From NCBI RefSeq assembly GCF_009882985.1, contig NZ_WTUZ01000022.1:967065-1031064 (forward strand): a DNA stretch of 64,000 nt. Direction: 5' to 3'. Position numbers and translations under genes: made by a program. This stretch comes from Paenibacillus silvestris. GTDB lineage: Bacteria; Bacillota; Bacilli; Paenibacillales; NBRC-103111. The notes under the pieces are model-generated. The model saw only the letters and a program-made list of their open reading frames with translations. It searched no databases and had not been told where the DNA came from. Below are positions 41,051 through 49,537 of this stretch, piece by piece; the stretch's first letter is position 1, and each line of letters opens with the position of its first letter.

Positions 41051-42244
41051 TTGTTTACTCGAATAAATAAATTGTTTGCGATCAAGGGATATGGTTTGTT
41101 TGTCATTTGTGTTCTATTGGTAGGTACAGGTATTTCAATTTCACTGCCGTACTTAGCTCTCTATTGTACAGAGAAATTGGGTATGAGTGCGGCAACCTTC
41201 GGAATTTTCACAGCCGTGAGTTCGTTAAGTGGTGTGGTGGCCAACTCTCTTATTGGTAAACATTCGGATCGCAGGATGGACCGGAGATTTATTATTATTA
41301 TAGCAACGGTTTCTTCTGCATTGGGCTATACCTCCTATTTAGTATTTGATAACTTTTTAATTTTGCTTATCATTGTTAGTTTTTTTAGTGGTTTAGGAGC
41401 TGCTGCTATGCCGCAAATTTATGCCTACGCTCAGGAATCGGCAAATGAAAGCAACTCCGATGACAAGACATTTGCGATGTCCACTTTACGTTCACTTGTA
41501 TCTCTCGGTTTCTTGGTAGGTCCCCTAATCGGAACTATAATCTTAGGCACTGTTGGATATAAGGGTCTCTTTATGGGGACTTCTGCTATTTTTCTTACAA
41601 TATCATCTCTTGTTTTTATATTTCTGCCTAAAAAAGGAGCCATTCAGAAAAAGAGAATGGGTACTGGTACAACTACACTCAAACGGAGTCAGATATTTTA
41701 TCCACTAATTGCCTTCATCTTTCTATTTGCGGTCAATGCCGTTAACGGGATTGTTACGCCATTATTTATTGTCAACGAGCTTCATGGTACATATTCCGAT
41801 GTTGGAATGGTTGTTAGTATATGTGCTGGTTTAGAGATTCCCATTATGTTCGTGTTAGGTGCTGTAAGCAGAAAGATATCCAATCATTCTTTGATGATCA
41901 GCGCATGTTGTATTGCCATACTTTACAATATTATTTTAAGTGTTTCTACCGATTCCTGGCATCTGATCGCAGCACAGCTTTTACAGGCAGCATTTGTGGC
42001 TATTGTTATGGGTAATGGATTAAGTTATTTTACGGAACTGCTTCCTAATTCACCAGGGCTATCCACTTCGATCTATTACAATGGGTCCATTATTGGAAGA
42101 TTAGTAGGAAATTTAGGCGGTGGTATCATTGCTCAGTTTGTGGGATTTCGAGACGTTTATTGGGCGAGTCTTGTAATTGTGATCGTCGCGTTCCTAATCT
42201 TATGGAGCATAAGACCACATAAGGACGTTGAGGTAGCTACTTGA
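41051..42244 (+). CDS. MFS sugar efflux transporter (Set-like)
   Basis: 397 residues with twelve predicted helices. GKHSDRRMDRRF (the loop 2-3 motif), GIFTAVSSLSGVVANSLIG and FSGLGAAAMPQIYAYAQES are like the SetA/SetB sugar efflux group. Start TTG 41051 is 6 nt after AAGGAGG (41038-41044); longer frames have no site. Preceded by box C, so it probably belongs with the neighbouring detoxification genes. Substrate unknown. Confidence 0.82.
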   Translation: MFTRINKLFAIKGYGLFVICVLLVGTGISISLPYLALYCTEKLGMSAATFGIFTAVSSLSGVVANSLIGKHSDRRMDRRFIIIIATVSSALGYTSYLVFDNFLILLIIVSFFSGLGAAAMPQIYAYAQESANESNSDDKTFAMSTLRSLVSLGFLVGPLIGTIILGTVGYKGLFMGTSAIFLTISSLVFIFLPKKGAIQKKRMGTGTTTLKRSQIFYPLIAFIFLFAVNAVNGIVTPLFIVNELHGTYSDVGMVVSICAGLEIPIMFVLGAVSRKISNHSLMISACCIAILYNIILSVSTDSWHLIAAQLLQAAFVAIVMGNGLSYFTELLPNSPGLSTSIYYNGSIIGRLVGNLGGGIIAQFVGFRDVYWASLVIVIVAFLILWSIRPHKDVEVAT

Positions 42245-42302
42245 AGATTATGAAAGGGATCTAAGTTGATTGGCTATTAAGCGATCTAGTAAAGGGGGCA
42301 TT

Positions 42303-42638
42303 ATGATGAATTTAGCCATCCAAAAAGAAAAGGAAGATCCACAATTAATGGAAGGAATTAAAGATTTATTGAAGGAAAGCTATCATCTAGCTGAAGATCA
42401 AATGATTTTGATCATGAATAAGGCAAGTGAGTGTTCGGAAGGATATTTAGTCGATTATTTTGCATATGTAGAACCTATCCAGGAAATTTGTAACGGTATA
42501 AGGAATACTTTGGAAAAACATCTAAAACAAGTAGATCAGGATGAAGAAATGGCTTTGAAAATGATGAATGAAGCCGCTGTATGGTACGCATTTGAATGTA
42601 TAAGAAGGTACTATAAAAACCAGGCAAACCTTTTTTAA
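42303..42638 (+). CDS. Hypothetical protein, helical
   Basis: 111 residues, mostly alpha-helical and acidic (KEKEDPQLMEGIKDLLKESY). AAAGGGGG lies 4 or 7 nt before two adjacent ATGs. It is 58 bp after the MFS gene on the same strand. No family recognised. Confidence 0.55.
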   Translation: MMNLAIQKEKEDPQLMEGIKDLLKESYHLAEDQMILIMNKASECSEGYLVDYFAYVEPIQEICNGIRNTLEKHLKQVDQDEEMALKMMNEAAVWYAFECIRRYYKNQANLF

Positions 42639-42961
42639 ACTTGCAGTGCGATTCATTACAAATGCTGCATGTATTCTCCACAGTGCCCCTGGCTGTTTTC
42701 ACTCTCATATTAGGGCGGATATAAGAATGTTAGGAATTGTGGGAACAGGATTGCTTACTATATGATCAATGATTTAAGCCATGCATTTACTGCATGGTTT
42801 TTTACGTTTCGAGGAAGTAGTCTAGATGCTGTTCCAAAAAAAACGGACACTCACCCAAAGAATAAGCACATTATGTAAATAGGATTGAACTAGCTATAAT
42901 ACCCTTATAGTCCTTAGGTTAAGCTCACGAGACATACGACAGTGGATGGGGGAGGCATAAT
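42639..42961. other. Intergenic region before the first two-component locus
   Basis: Contains the terminator at 42778-42803 and a TATAAT at about 42894 that may belong to the kinase gene promoter. No gene seen. Confidence 0.5.
42778..42803 (+). terminator. Rho-independent terminator
   Basis: CCATGCA / TGCATGG stem with a five-base loop and TTTTTTAC tail. Confidence 0.85.
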
Positions 42962-44740
42962 ATGAAAAGAATATTGCGAATTCTGTTTTCAAAAATTCGC
43001 TTACAAAGACTTAGAAGTCGTTTTCTGGTTGCTATGATTATCATCTCTCTACCCCCGCTCTTCTTCTTAGGATATATGTCTTTCAATATTGCGAAGAACA
43101 CATTGATGGAAACAAATGCGCAAACGTATGGAAATCATTTGGAAACATCGAGTGAAGTGGCGGATTTATTATTTCGCAGCATAATCAATATGAATCGTTC
43201 AATCGTAGTGAATAATGAGGTGCGGGAGGTTCTGTCAAGCAGCAACGTTGCTCAGGTAACTAAAGTTGAATCCGCAGAACCGACTCGTGAAGGGCCCTCT
43301 AATAAGCTGCAAAAAGTGATTAATAACAATCAATTCGATACCAAATATGTAAACTCCATCTGTGTATTTAATTTAGAGTTCAAGACCTTCTGCGCTGGGC
43401 GCTCTGATGATGCAGGTGTATATGAGAAACCGGATAAAATTAAGCTCATTCAGGAGTCCGATTGGTATAAGAGTGCTGTACAGGATCAGGGAAAGGTTGT
43501 TTTTCTAGGCTATGATATACTGGAAAATTCGAAGAATTCATTCTCCACGGTAAAATTATTTCGGGATGCGTCAAGTCCCAGCGGGCAGACGATCGGGTTG
43601 TTAGTCGTGAATATATCTAAGGATATTTTCACAAATATTTTTACTGAAAATAACAATACCGGCGGTTTCATGGCACTGGATAATTCTCCTGATAGAAGTA
43701 AAATCGTATTTAATAACGGGCTAGCCGACGATTCGGTTCTCAATGCAGGGAACAATGAATCACTTATTCACCAATTGAAGCAAAAGGGTTATCTCATCAG
43801 TCAATACCAGAACCAAACGACGAATTGGACATTTATTCACCTGATAAAAGTGAATGAACTGCTCAAGCAATCGAATAATATTCGTACAATCACAACACTC
43901 ATCGCAGTTTCTATGGGCATTATTTCGTTGCTTTATTCCATTTTTATTTCCGGCAGTATTACCCGTCCTCTTCTACAGATCAAAAAAATGATGGTGGATT
44001 GGACGAAGGGAGCTCGTGAATTCGATGAGACATTCGAACAAGATGAGGTAGGTACGATCGGGGAAACTTTCAAACGCGTCGTCTATGAAAATAAACAGTT
44101 AACTGAACGGTTGATTCATTCGGAATTAAAGGAGCGGGAGGCTGAACTTCGAGCACTGCAGGCACAAATTAAGCCGCATTTTTTATATAATACGTTGGAT
44201 TCGATCTATTGGATGGCGACTTTGCAAAAAAATCATAATGTCGCACAGATGGCGATTTCTTTATCGGAAAGTTTTAAATTGAGCCTGAACAAAGGAAAAG
44301 ATACCATCACTGCTTATAAAGAATTAAAGCACATTGAGCATTACATGACGATCCAGAATATTCGTTATCATAATCGGTTTCAATATGTAGAAGAGGTCGA
44401 GCCTGCCTTAATGGGGATGGAGATTATGAAGTTGCTGCTTCAACCCCTTGTTGAGAATGCGATTTACCATGGCCTAGAACCCAAGGTGGGAGAAGGTATG
44501 ATTCGACTTACGGGCAAAAGGGACGAGGGGTTTCTTGTTTTTACAGTGGAAGATAACGGTGTAGGAATATCAGATATGACTGTGACGGAACAAGGATATG
44601 GCTTGAAAAATGTGCGTGAACGACTGACTTTGTATTATGGGACGACCAGTTCGTTAACGATTTCAAGTGTCTTTAATCAAGGTACTCGAATTGAAATTCG
44701 CTTCCAACTATTCGGTGAAATGAGGGAAACTAATGCTTAA
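42962..44740 (+). CDS. YesM-type sensor histidine kinase (rhamnosidase locus)
   Basis: 592 residues. Two membrane helices (about 20-42 and 303-325) flank a large outer sensor region; a HAMP segment (about 327-375) and the His_kinase domain follow, with phospho-acceptor His406 in QIKPHFLYNTLDSI. The HATPase part shows LLQPLVENAIYHGL and DNGVGI with GYGLKNVRERL. It overlaps the response regulator gene by 8 bp. It should sense an oligosaccharide or a binding-protein complex and drive the operon that follows. Confidence 0.9.
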   Translation: MKRILRILFSKIRLQRLRSRFLVAMIIISLPPLFFLGYMSFNIAKNTLMETNAQTYGNHLETSSEVADLLFRSIINMNRSIVVNNEVREVLSSSNVAQVTKVESAEPTREGPSNKLQKVINNNQFDTKYVNSICVFNLEFKTFCAGRSDDAGVYEKPDKIKLIQESDWYKSAVQDQGKVVFLGYDILENSKNSFSTVKLFRDASSPSGQTIGLLVVNISKDIFTNIFTENNNTGGFMALDNSPDRSKIVFNNGLADDSVLNAGNNESLIHQLKQKGYLISQYQNQTTNWTFIHLIKVNELLKQSNNIRTITTLIAVSMGIISLLYSIFISGSITRPLLQIKKMMVDWTKGAREFDETFEQDEVGTIGETFKRVVYENKQLTERLIHSELKEREAELRALQAQIKPHFLYNTLDSIYWMATLQKNHNVAQMAISLSESFKLSLNKGKDTITAYKELKHIEHYMTIQNIRYHNRFQYVEEVEPALMGMEIMKLLLQPLVENAIYHGLEPKVGEGMIRLTGKRDEGFLVFTVEDNGVGISDMTVTEQGYGLKNVRERLTLYYGTTSSLTISSVFNQGTRIEIRFQLFGEMRETNA

Positions 44741-46238
44741 GGCCGTTGTGTTCGACGATGAATATATTGTGCTTCAAGGTCTTCGTGAATTGATTGACTG
44801 GTCAAGCTTTGGCATCGAGCTAATTGGTACGGCTGACAATGGTCTATCTGCACTCGAATTATTTCGAGTACACCGTCCTCAGCTTATTTTCACCGATATT
44901 CGGATGCCGGGAATGGATGGACTCCAACTGATTGAAGTGATTATGCGGGAAGCGCCGGAGACGTTATGTATCGTATTTAGTGGTTTCAATGAGTTTGAAT
45001 ATGTAAAACAAGCCATTAATCTTGGAGTCGCCGATTATTTAGAGAAGCCAATTACGGTTCCAACGATTGAGAAAGCAATCCGTAAGGTGATGGATAAGAT
45101 CAGCAGGCAGCGAGAAGTACAGGAACTTAAGACGAAAGTAAGCAACAGTCATCGCGAGCTGCTGGAAAAGGCGACATTGGATTTACTATTTATTGGTGGG
45201 GAAGCTGAAGAGAAGTGGCGGCAAATTTATGGCGCAGCGTCGGAGAACCTCGTTGGAGTAACCGTTCTGGCAACGGAATCAGATCGGCTGCAAATTTCAG
45301 AGCATACTGACTATACAGTGATTCCGCTCCGTCATGGCCAAGAGAGGTTACTCGTATGTGTGCATACCCAGCAGCCAACCCCTGAGTTCTGGGGGCAGTT
45401 GTTATTAGAATCTGAGCAAGCTGATATCTCTGTTGGGAGCGGCCGGACTTATGCGGAGTTGAGAGAAGCTGCACTCAGCTATAAAGAAGCACTTCGTGCG
45501 CTACGATCGGCTCATTTTTTGGGGGAGAAAGGGATCGTACGTTTTGAGGATTTAGGTGAGTTGATTACTCGGCCCGAAGGTTTAAGTGAACGCGAGGAAG
45601 GCATTATTCTGAGTTTGCGTTCTGGCAATAAGGCGGGCATGCTCGATCAGATTGATCGTTTTATTGCTTGGATTCAAAAGGAAAAGCTTGATGCCGAAGT
45701 GGCTGAGCATGAGATGCTTAAGCTTCTTTATTTGGCCCTCGAAGAAGCGAAAAAAGCAGCTGGCGATAAAGTCGGTCACATTCCTGAAGCCTACCGGCCC
45801 CATGTGGAGTTTCGAGAAATGGCAGCAGGTGGGAAAATTACCGAATGGTTTCGGAGTCAATTAGACATGATTGTCGGCAGTACGATGGAGGCGCGTGAAC
45901 ACTCCAGGCATGTATCCGTCACACGTGCGCGTAATTATATGGAGCAAAACTATACCCGTGATGTCACGCTTCAAGAGGTGGCAGCGCATGTTGGCATGAA
46001 TCCCTCTTATTTCAGCGTGCTGTTTAAAGAAGAAGTTGGTGAATCCTATATTAAATATGTGACCCGTAAACGCATGGAGCTTGCCAAAATGCTGCTTAGC
46101 CGCGGGCTGAAAGTGAATGATGTGAGTGAGAAAGTGGGGTACCATACCTATAGGCACTTCTCTGAAGTATTTAAAAAATACACCGGATGTACGCCTGGAC
46201 AATATAAAGATCAATTATCGAACACCTTAGGAATCTAA
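44733..46238 (+). CDS. YesN-type AraC-family response regulator (rhamnosidase locus)
   Basis: 501 residues. The receiver has the acidic pair Asp8-Asp9 and phospho-acceptor Asp55 in IFTDIRMPGMDG, with YLEKPI at its end. The C-terminal AraC HTH (about 395-495) shows DVTLQEVAAHVGMNPSYFSV and VSEKVGYHTYRHFSEVFKKY. Translationally coupled with its kinase. Likely activator of the binding protein, permease and GH78 genes. Confidence 0.92.
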   Translation: MLKAVVFDDEYIVLQGLRELIDWSSFGIELIGTADNGLSALELFRVHRPQLIFTDIRMPGMDGLQLIEVIMREAPETLCIVFSGFNEFEYVKQAINLGVADYLEKPITVPTIEKAIRKVMDKISRQREVQELKTKVSNSHRELLEKATLDLLFIGGEAEEKWRQIYGAASENLVGVTVLATESDRLQISEHTDYTVIPLRHGQERLLVCVHTQQPTPEFWGQLLLESEQADISVGSGRTYAELREAALSYKEALRALRSAHFLGEKGIVRFEDLGELITRPEGLSEREEGIILSLRSGNKAGMLDQIDRFIAWIQKEKLDAEVAEHEMLKLLYLALEEAKKAAGDKVGHIPEAYRPHVEFREMAAGGKITEWFRSQLDMIVGSTMEAREHSRHVSVTRARNYMEQNYTRDVTLQEVAAHVGMNPSYFSVLFKEEVGESYIKYVTRKRMELAKMLLSRGLKVNDVSEKVGYHTYRHFSEVFKKYTGCTPGQYKDQLSNTLGI

Positions 46239-46378
46239 AAAATACGGACAGTTATCTGAAGAATGAGGCACTGCCTGCGATTAGGAAAAGCGATTAAGAT
46301 AATAGCACGGGGGAATAAACTCGTGTCACACATAAGTATCGATTCATCCTAATCAAGGCGACTAAGGGGGATTTGAAG

Positions 46379-47731
46379 ATGAGTAAAAAGACAACAAAAT
46401 GGGTTGCAGCTATGTCCACTTCGGTATTATTGGCTGGTGTATTAGCAGGTTGTGGAACGGCTTCGACATCTTCTTCAGGAGATACGAAAGGACAATCTGC
46501 AGACAGCAGCTCGAAAAAGATGGATGAGAAAGTAACCATCTCACTTTTAATTGGCAACACCCAGGATTCTGTTAATTTGGCAAAAGGGGTTGTCGCGGCG
46601 TTTGAAAAGAAATATCCGAACATCCATGTTGAACAAGAAACCCGCCCAGGCGGCATTGAAGGCGATAACATCATTAAAACCCGCCTGGCGACAGGTGATA
46701 TGTCAGATGTTTTTGTGTATAACAGCGGATCACTTATGCAAGCGCTTAATCCTGAACAAAATTTGCTAGATCTCACGAATGAACCTTTCCAAGCGAATAT
46801 TATTGACTCTTATAAACCCACAGTAAGTTCCAAAGGTAAAATCTACGCGGGTCCGATAGGCTCAACGATGGCTGGGGGCTGGTTCTACAATAAAAAGATT
46901 TATGCGGATCTGGGACTTTCCGTTCCCAAAACGTGGGCAGAACTGATGGCTAATAGCGAGAAAATAAAAGCAGCTGGCATCACGCCTGTTATTGGCAGTT
47001 ATAAAGATGATTGGACTACACAAATCGTGGTATTGGCAGATTACTACAATGTGCAAGCTGCAAATCCGAAATTTGCAGATGATTATACCGCTAATAAAGC
47101 AAAATTTTCTACAGATCCAGCAGCTTTCAGAAGCTTTGAAAAACTCGAGGAAATCGCGAAAAAAGGCTATTTGAACAAAGATTTCTTAGCAACCACCTAT
47201 GATTCGGGTATGAAGATGCTGGCGGAAGGCAAGGGTGCCCAATATCCGATGCTTTCCCTTGCAACACCTGTACTTGAGCAAAACTTCCCTGACAAAATGA
47301 AAGATATCGGATTTTTTGCTCAGCCGGGCGATACTGCCGGTACAAATGGTTTAACGGTGTGGATGCCAGACGGTGCTTATATTTACAAAGCGACTAAACA
47401 TGCAGAACAAGCAAAAAAATTCGTTGAATTTATCGCTTCTTCAGAGGGAATTGCTGCTCAAGCTGCAGCTTCCAAGCCTTCAGGCCCATACCCGATCAAA
47501 GGATCGAAGCTGCCTGATAACGTTGCGCAATTGGTTAAAGATATGTCGACATATTTTGATGGGAATAAAACATCGCCTGCCTTGGAATTTGTATCTCCAA
47601 TTAAAGGCTCTAGCTTAGCACAAATTACAACCGAAGTTGGTGCAGCTATCAAAACAGGTAAACAAGCTGCTGAAGTGTATGACAAAGATGTTGAAAAACA
47701 AGCGAAGCAATTAGGACTGCAAGGTTGGTAA
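46379..47731 (+). CDS. ABC sugar-binding lipoprotein (rhamnosidase locus)
   Basis: 450 residues. The lipobox LAGVLAGC gives lipid-modified Cys25. Family 1 solute-binding signs are VVAAFEKKYPNIHVE, GGWFYNKKIYADLGLSVPKT and a C-terminal helix bundle. ATG 46379 is 8 nt after AAGGGGG; the TTG 6 bp before it is less well placed. Together with the two permeases it forms a CUT1 importer. Ligand probably a rhamnose-containing oligosaccharide, inferred from the GH78 gene. Confidence 0.9.
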   Translation: MSKKTTKWVAAMSTSVLLAGVLAGCGTASTSSSGDTKGQSADSSSKKMDEKVTISLLIGNTQDSVNLAKGVVAAFEKKYPNIHVEQETRPGGIEGDNIIKTRLATGDMSDVFVYNSGSLMQALNPEQNLLDLTNEPFQANIIDSYKPTVSSKGKIYAGPIGSTMAGGWFYNKKIYADLGLSVPKTWAELMANSEKIKAAGITPVIGSYKDDWTTQIVVLADYYNVQAANPKFADDYTANKAKFSTDPAAFRSFEKLEEIAKKGYLNKDFLATTYDSGMKMLAEGKGAQYPMLSLATPVLEQNFPDKMKDIGFFAQPGDTAGTNGLTVWMPDGAYIYKATKHAEQAKKFVEFIASSEGIAAQAAASKPSGPYPIKGSKLPDNVAQLVKDMSTYFDGNKTSPALEFVSPIKGSSLAQITTEVGAAIKTGKQAAEVYDKDVEKQAKQLGLQGW

Positions 47732-47814
47732 TAGCTGAAGATTAAATGGATGAGGGTCGGCGATGCGAATTTCATGCAGGACCGGCTCTTTTCTCAAATA
47801 TAGGAGTGATCACG

Positions 47815-48681
47815 TTGGCAAAGGTGTTCAAACGTACGTACTCATATGCTTTTCTTATTCCTGCAGCCATTATCTATGTAGTGATTTTTATCTTTCCAAC
47901 CATCATGTCATTTTTCTTTAGTCTGACAAGATGGAATTTAACCAGCTGGACATTTATTGGTTTGGATAACTTTAGATCATTTTTCCAAGAGGCTTCGCTC
48001 CTGATCGGATTTAAGAATACTCTGATTTACGCTTTAGTTACTTGTGTGTTAAAGGTCGTATTAGGCATGTTGCTAGGCGTATTTCTAACTTCAAAAATAA
48101 GAGCCAAAGGTTATCTGCGGTCTGTAATATTTTTTCCTACCTTGCTTAGTACCATTGCAGTCGGAATCACATTTAGTATGATGATGCATCCAACGGAAGG
48201 GTTAATTAATACGGCATTAGCAGCAATAGGGATTAATGGACCAGACTGGTTAGGTGATACACGAATAGCACTGCTGTCAGTAGCTCTTGTTGATGTGTGG
48301 AAAGGCGTGGGTTTCGCCACGGTTATCTATATCGCAGGAATCCTTTCTATTCCTCAGGATTACTATGAAGCTCTGGATATTGATGGTGGAGGCGCATTCC
48401 GTAAGTTCTGGAATATTATTGTCCCGTTAAGCCGTCCCGCAACGAACTCAGTCATTATTCTATCGTTTATCGGTGGCTTGCGCTCTTTCGATCTTGTTTG
48501 GACGATGACCAAAGGGGGGCCGGGATTTACGACTGACCTTATCGCTTCCATTATTTATAAGCAGTATCAGGGCGGCTATTATGGTCTGGCTACTGCAGGA
48601 AATGTAATCTTGTTTATCGTGGTAACGGCACTAGCCCTTCCGCTATATTCCTACCTGAATAGAAAAGAGGCGGAACTATGA
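47815..48681 (+). CDS. CUT1 ABC permease, MalF-like (rhamnosidase locus)
   Basis: 288 residues with six helices and the EAA loop YYEALDIDGGGAFRKFW that docks the ATPase. Start TTG 47815 is 8 nt after AGGAG; the longer ATG frame (from 47746) has no support. Overlaps the next permease by 4 bp. No ATPase gene is nearby, so a shared MsmX-type ATPase elsewhere is expected. Confidence 0.88.
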   Translation: MAKVFKRTYSYAFLIPAAIIYVVIFIFPTIMSFFFSLTRWNLTSWTFIGLDNFRSFFQEASLLIGFKNTLIYALVTCVLKVVLGMLLGVFLTSKIRAKGYLRSVIFFPTLLSTIAVGITFSMMMHPTEGLINTALAAIGINGPDWLGDTRIALLSVALVDVWKGVGFATVIYIAGILSIPQDYYEALDIDGGGAFRKFWNIIVPLSRPATNSVIILSFIGGLRSFDLVWTMTKGGPGFTTDLIASIIYKQYQGGYYGLATAGNVILFIVVTALALPLYSYLNRKEAEL

Positions 48682-49508
48682 GCAGAAAAATAAGAGGATT
48701 AAGCGTCGAAATCATTTCAATTCTTCTGAGCGTTGTGCTCTTCTGGATTCCATTCTATTTTGTCATTGTCAATGCACTCAAGGACAAGAAAGAGTCCTCC
48801 TTATTAAACTTAGCGTGGCCCTCTACGATTCATCTCTGGGATAATCTAAAAGAAGTGATTACTGCCCGGGATTACATGCTTCTCCGGGCTTTCTATAACA
48901 GCACTTTATTGACGGTGCTGTCGATTATCGTCTTGATTATTGTCTGTGCAATGGCAGGCTTTGTTATGCAGCGTAGAAACGATCGTGCGACGCCATGGCT
49001 TAATTTCCTTGTGCTTTCTGGATTAATTATTCCTCCCGCTATTGTCCCGACGATCTGGGTCTTGAATGGTCTTGGTTTATTTAAAACAATGCCAGGTCTC
49101 GTTCTCATTGAAGTTGCACTCGGATTTCCTTTCGGAGTGTTACTGTACAAAGGGTTTATGTCAGGCATTCCACGTGAAATAGATGAAGCTGCTGTGGTGG
49201 ATGGATGCAGCGGATTTGGTCTGTTTTCTAAAATCATTCTACCGCTTTTACAGCCCGTTACAGCAACGATAATTGTCACATCTTCAGTAGGGATTTTTAA
49301 CGACTTTACGAATCCCCTGTATTTCTTCCCAGGGGCTAAGAATGCAACGGTGCAATTGACGTTGTATAACTTTCAGAGTCAGTTCGTCACACAATGGAAT
49401 TTGCTATTTATGAATATTTTGCTAATCACCTTGCCGCCTCTAGTCTTATTTATTTTCTTTAACAATAAAATTGTAGCAGGGATGACAGCGGGTTCAGTAA
49501 AAGGCTAA
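48678..49508 (+). CDS. CUT1 ABC permease, MalG-like (rhamnosidase locus)
   Basis: 276 residues with six helices and the EAA loop PREIDEAAVVDGCSGFGLF. ATGA overlap with the preceding permease indicates translational coupling. Ends with GMTAGSVKG, the usual MalG-type tail. Confidence 0.88.
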   Translation: MSRKIRGLSVEIISILLSVVLFWIPFYFVIVNALKDKKESSLLNLAWPSTIHLWDNLKEVITARDYMLLRAFYNSTLLTVLSIIVLIIVCAMAGFVMQRRNDRATPWLNFLVLSGLIIPPAIVPTIWVLNGLGLFKTMPGLVLIEVALGFPFGVLLYKGFMSGIPREIDEAAVVDGCSGFGLFSKIILPLLQPVTATIIVTSSVGIFNDFTNPLYFFPGAKNATVQLTLYNFQSQFVTQWNLLFMNILLITLPPLVLFIFFNNKIVAGMTAGSVKG

Positions 49509-49537
49509 TCATAGGATTGTTAATGGGGAGGATTATG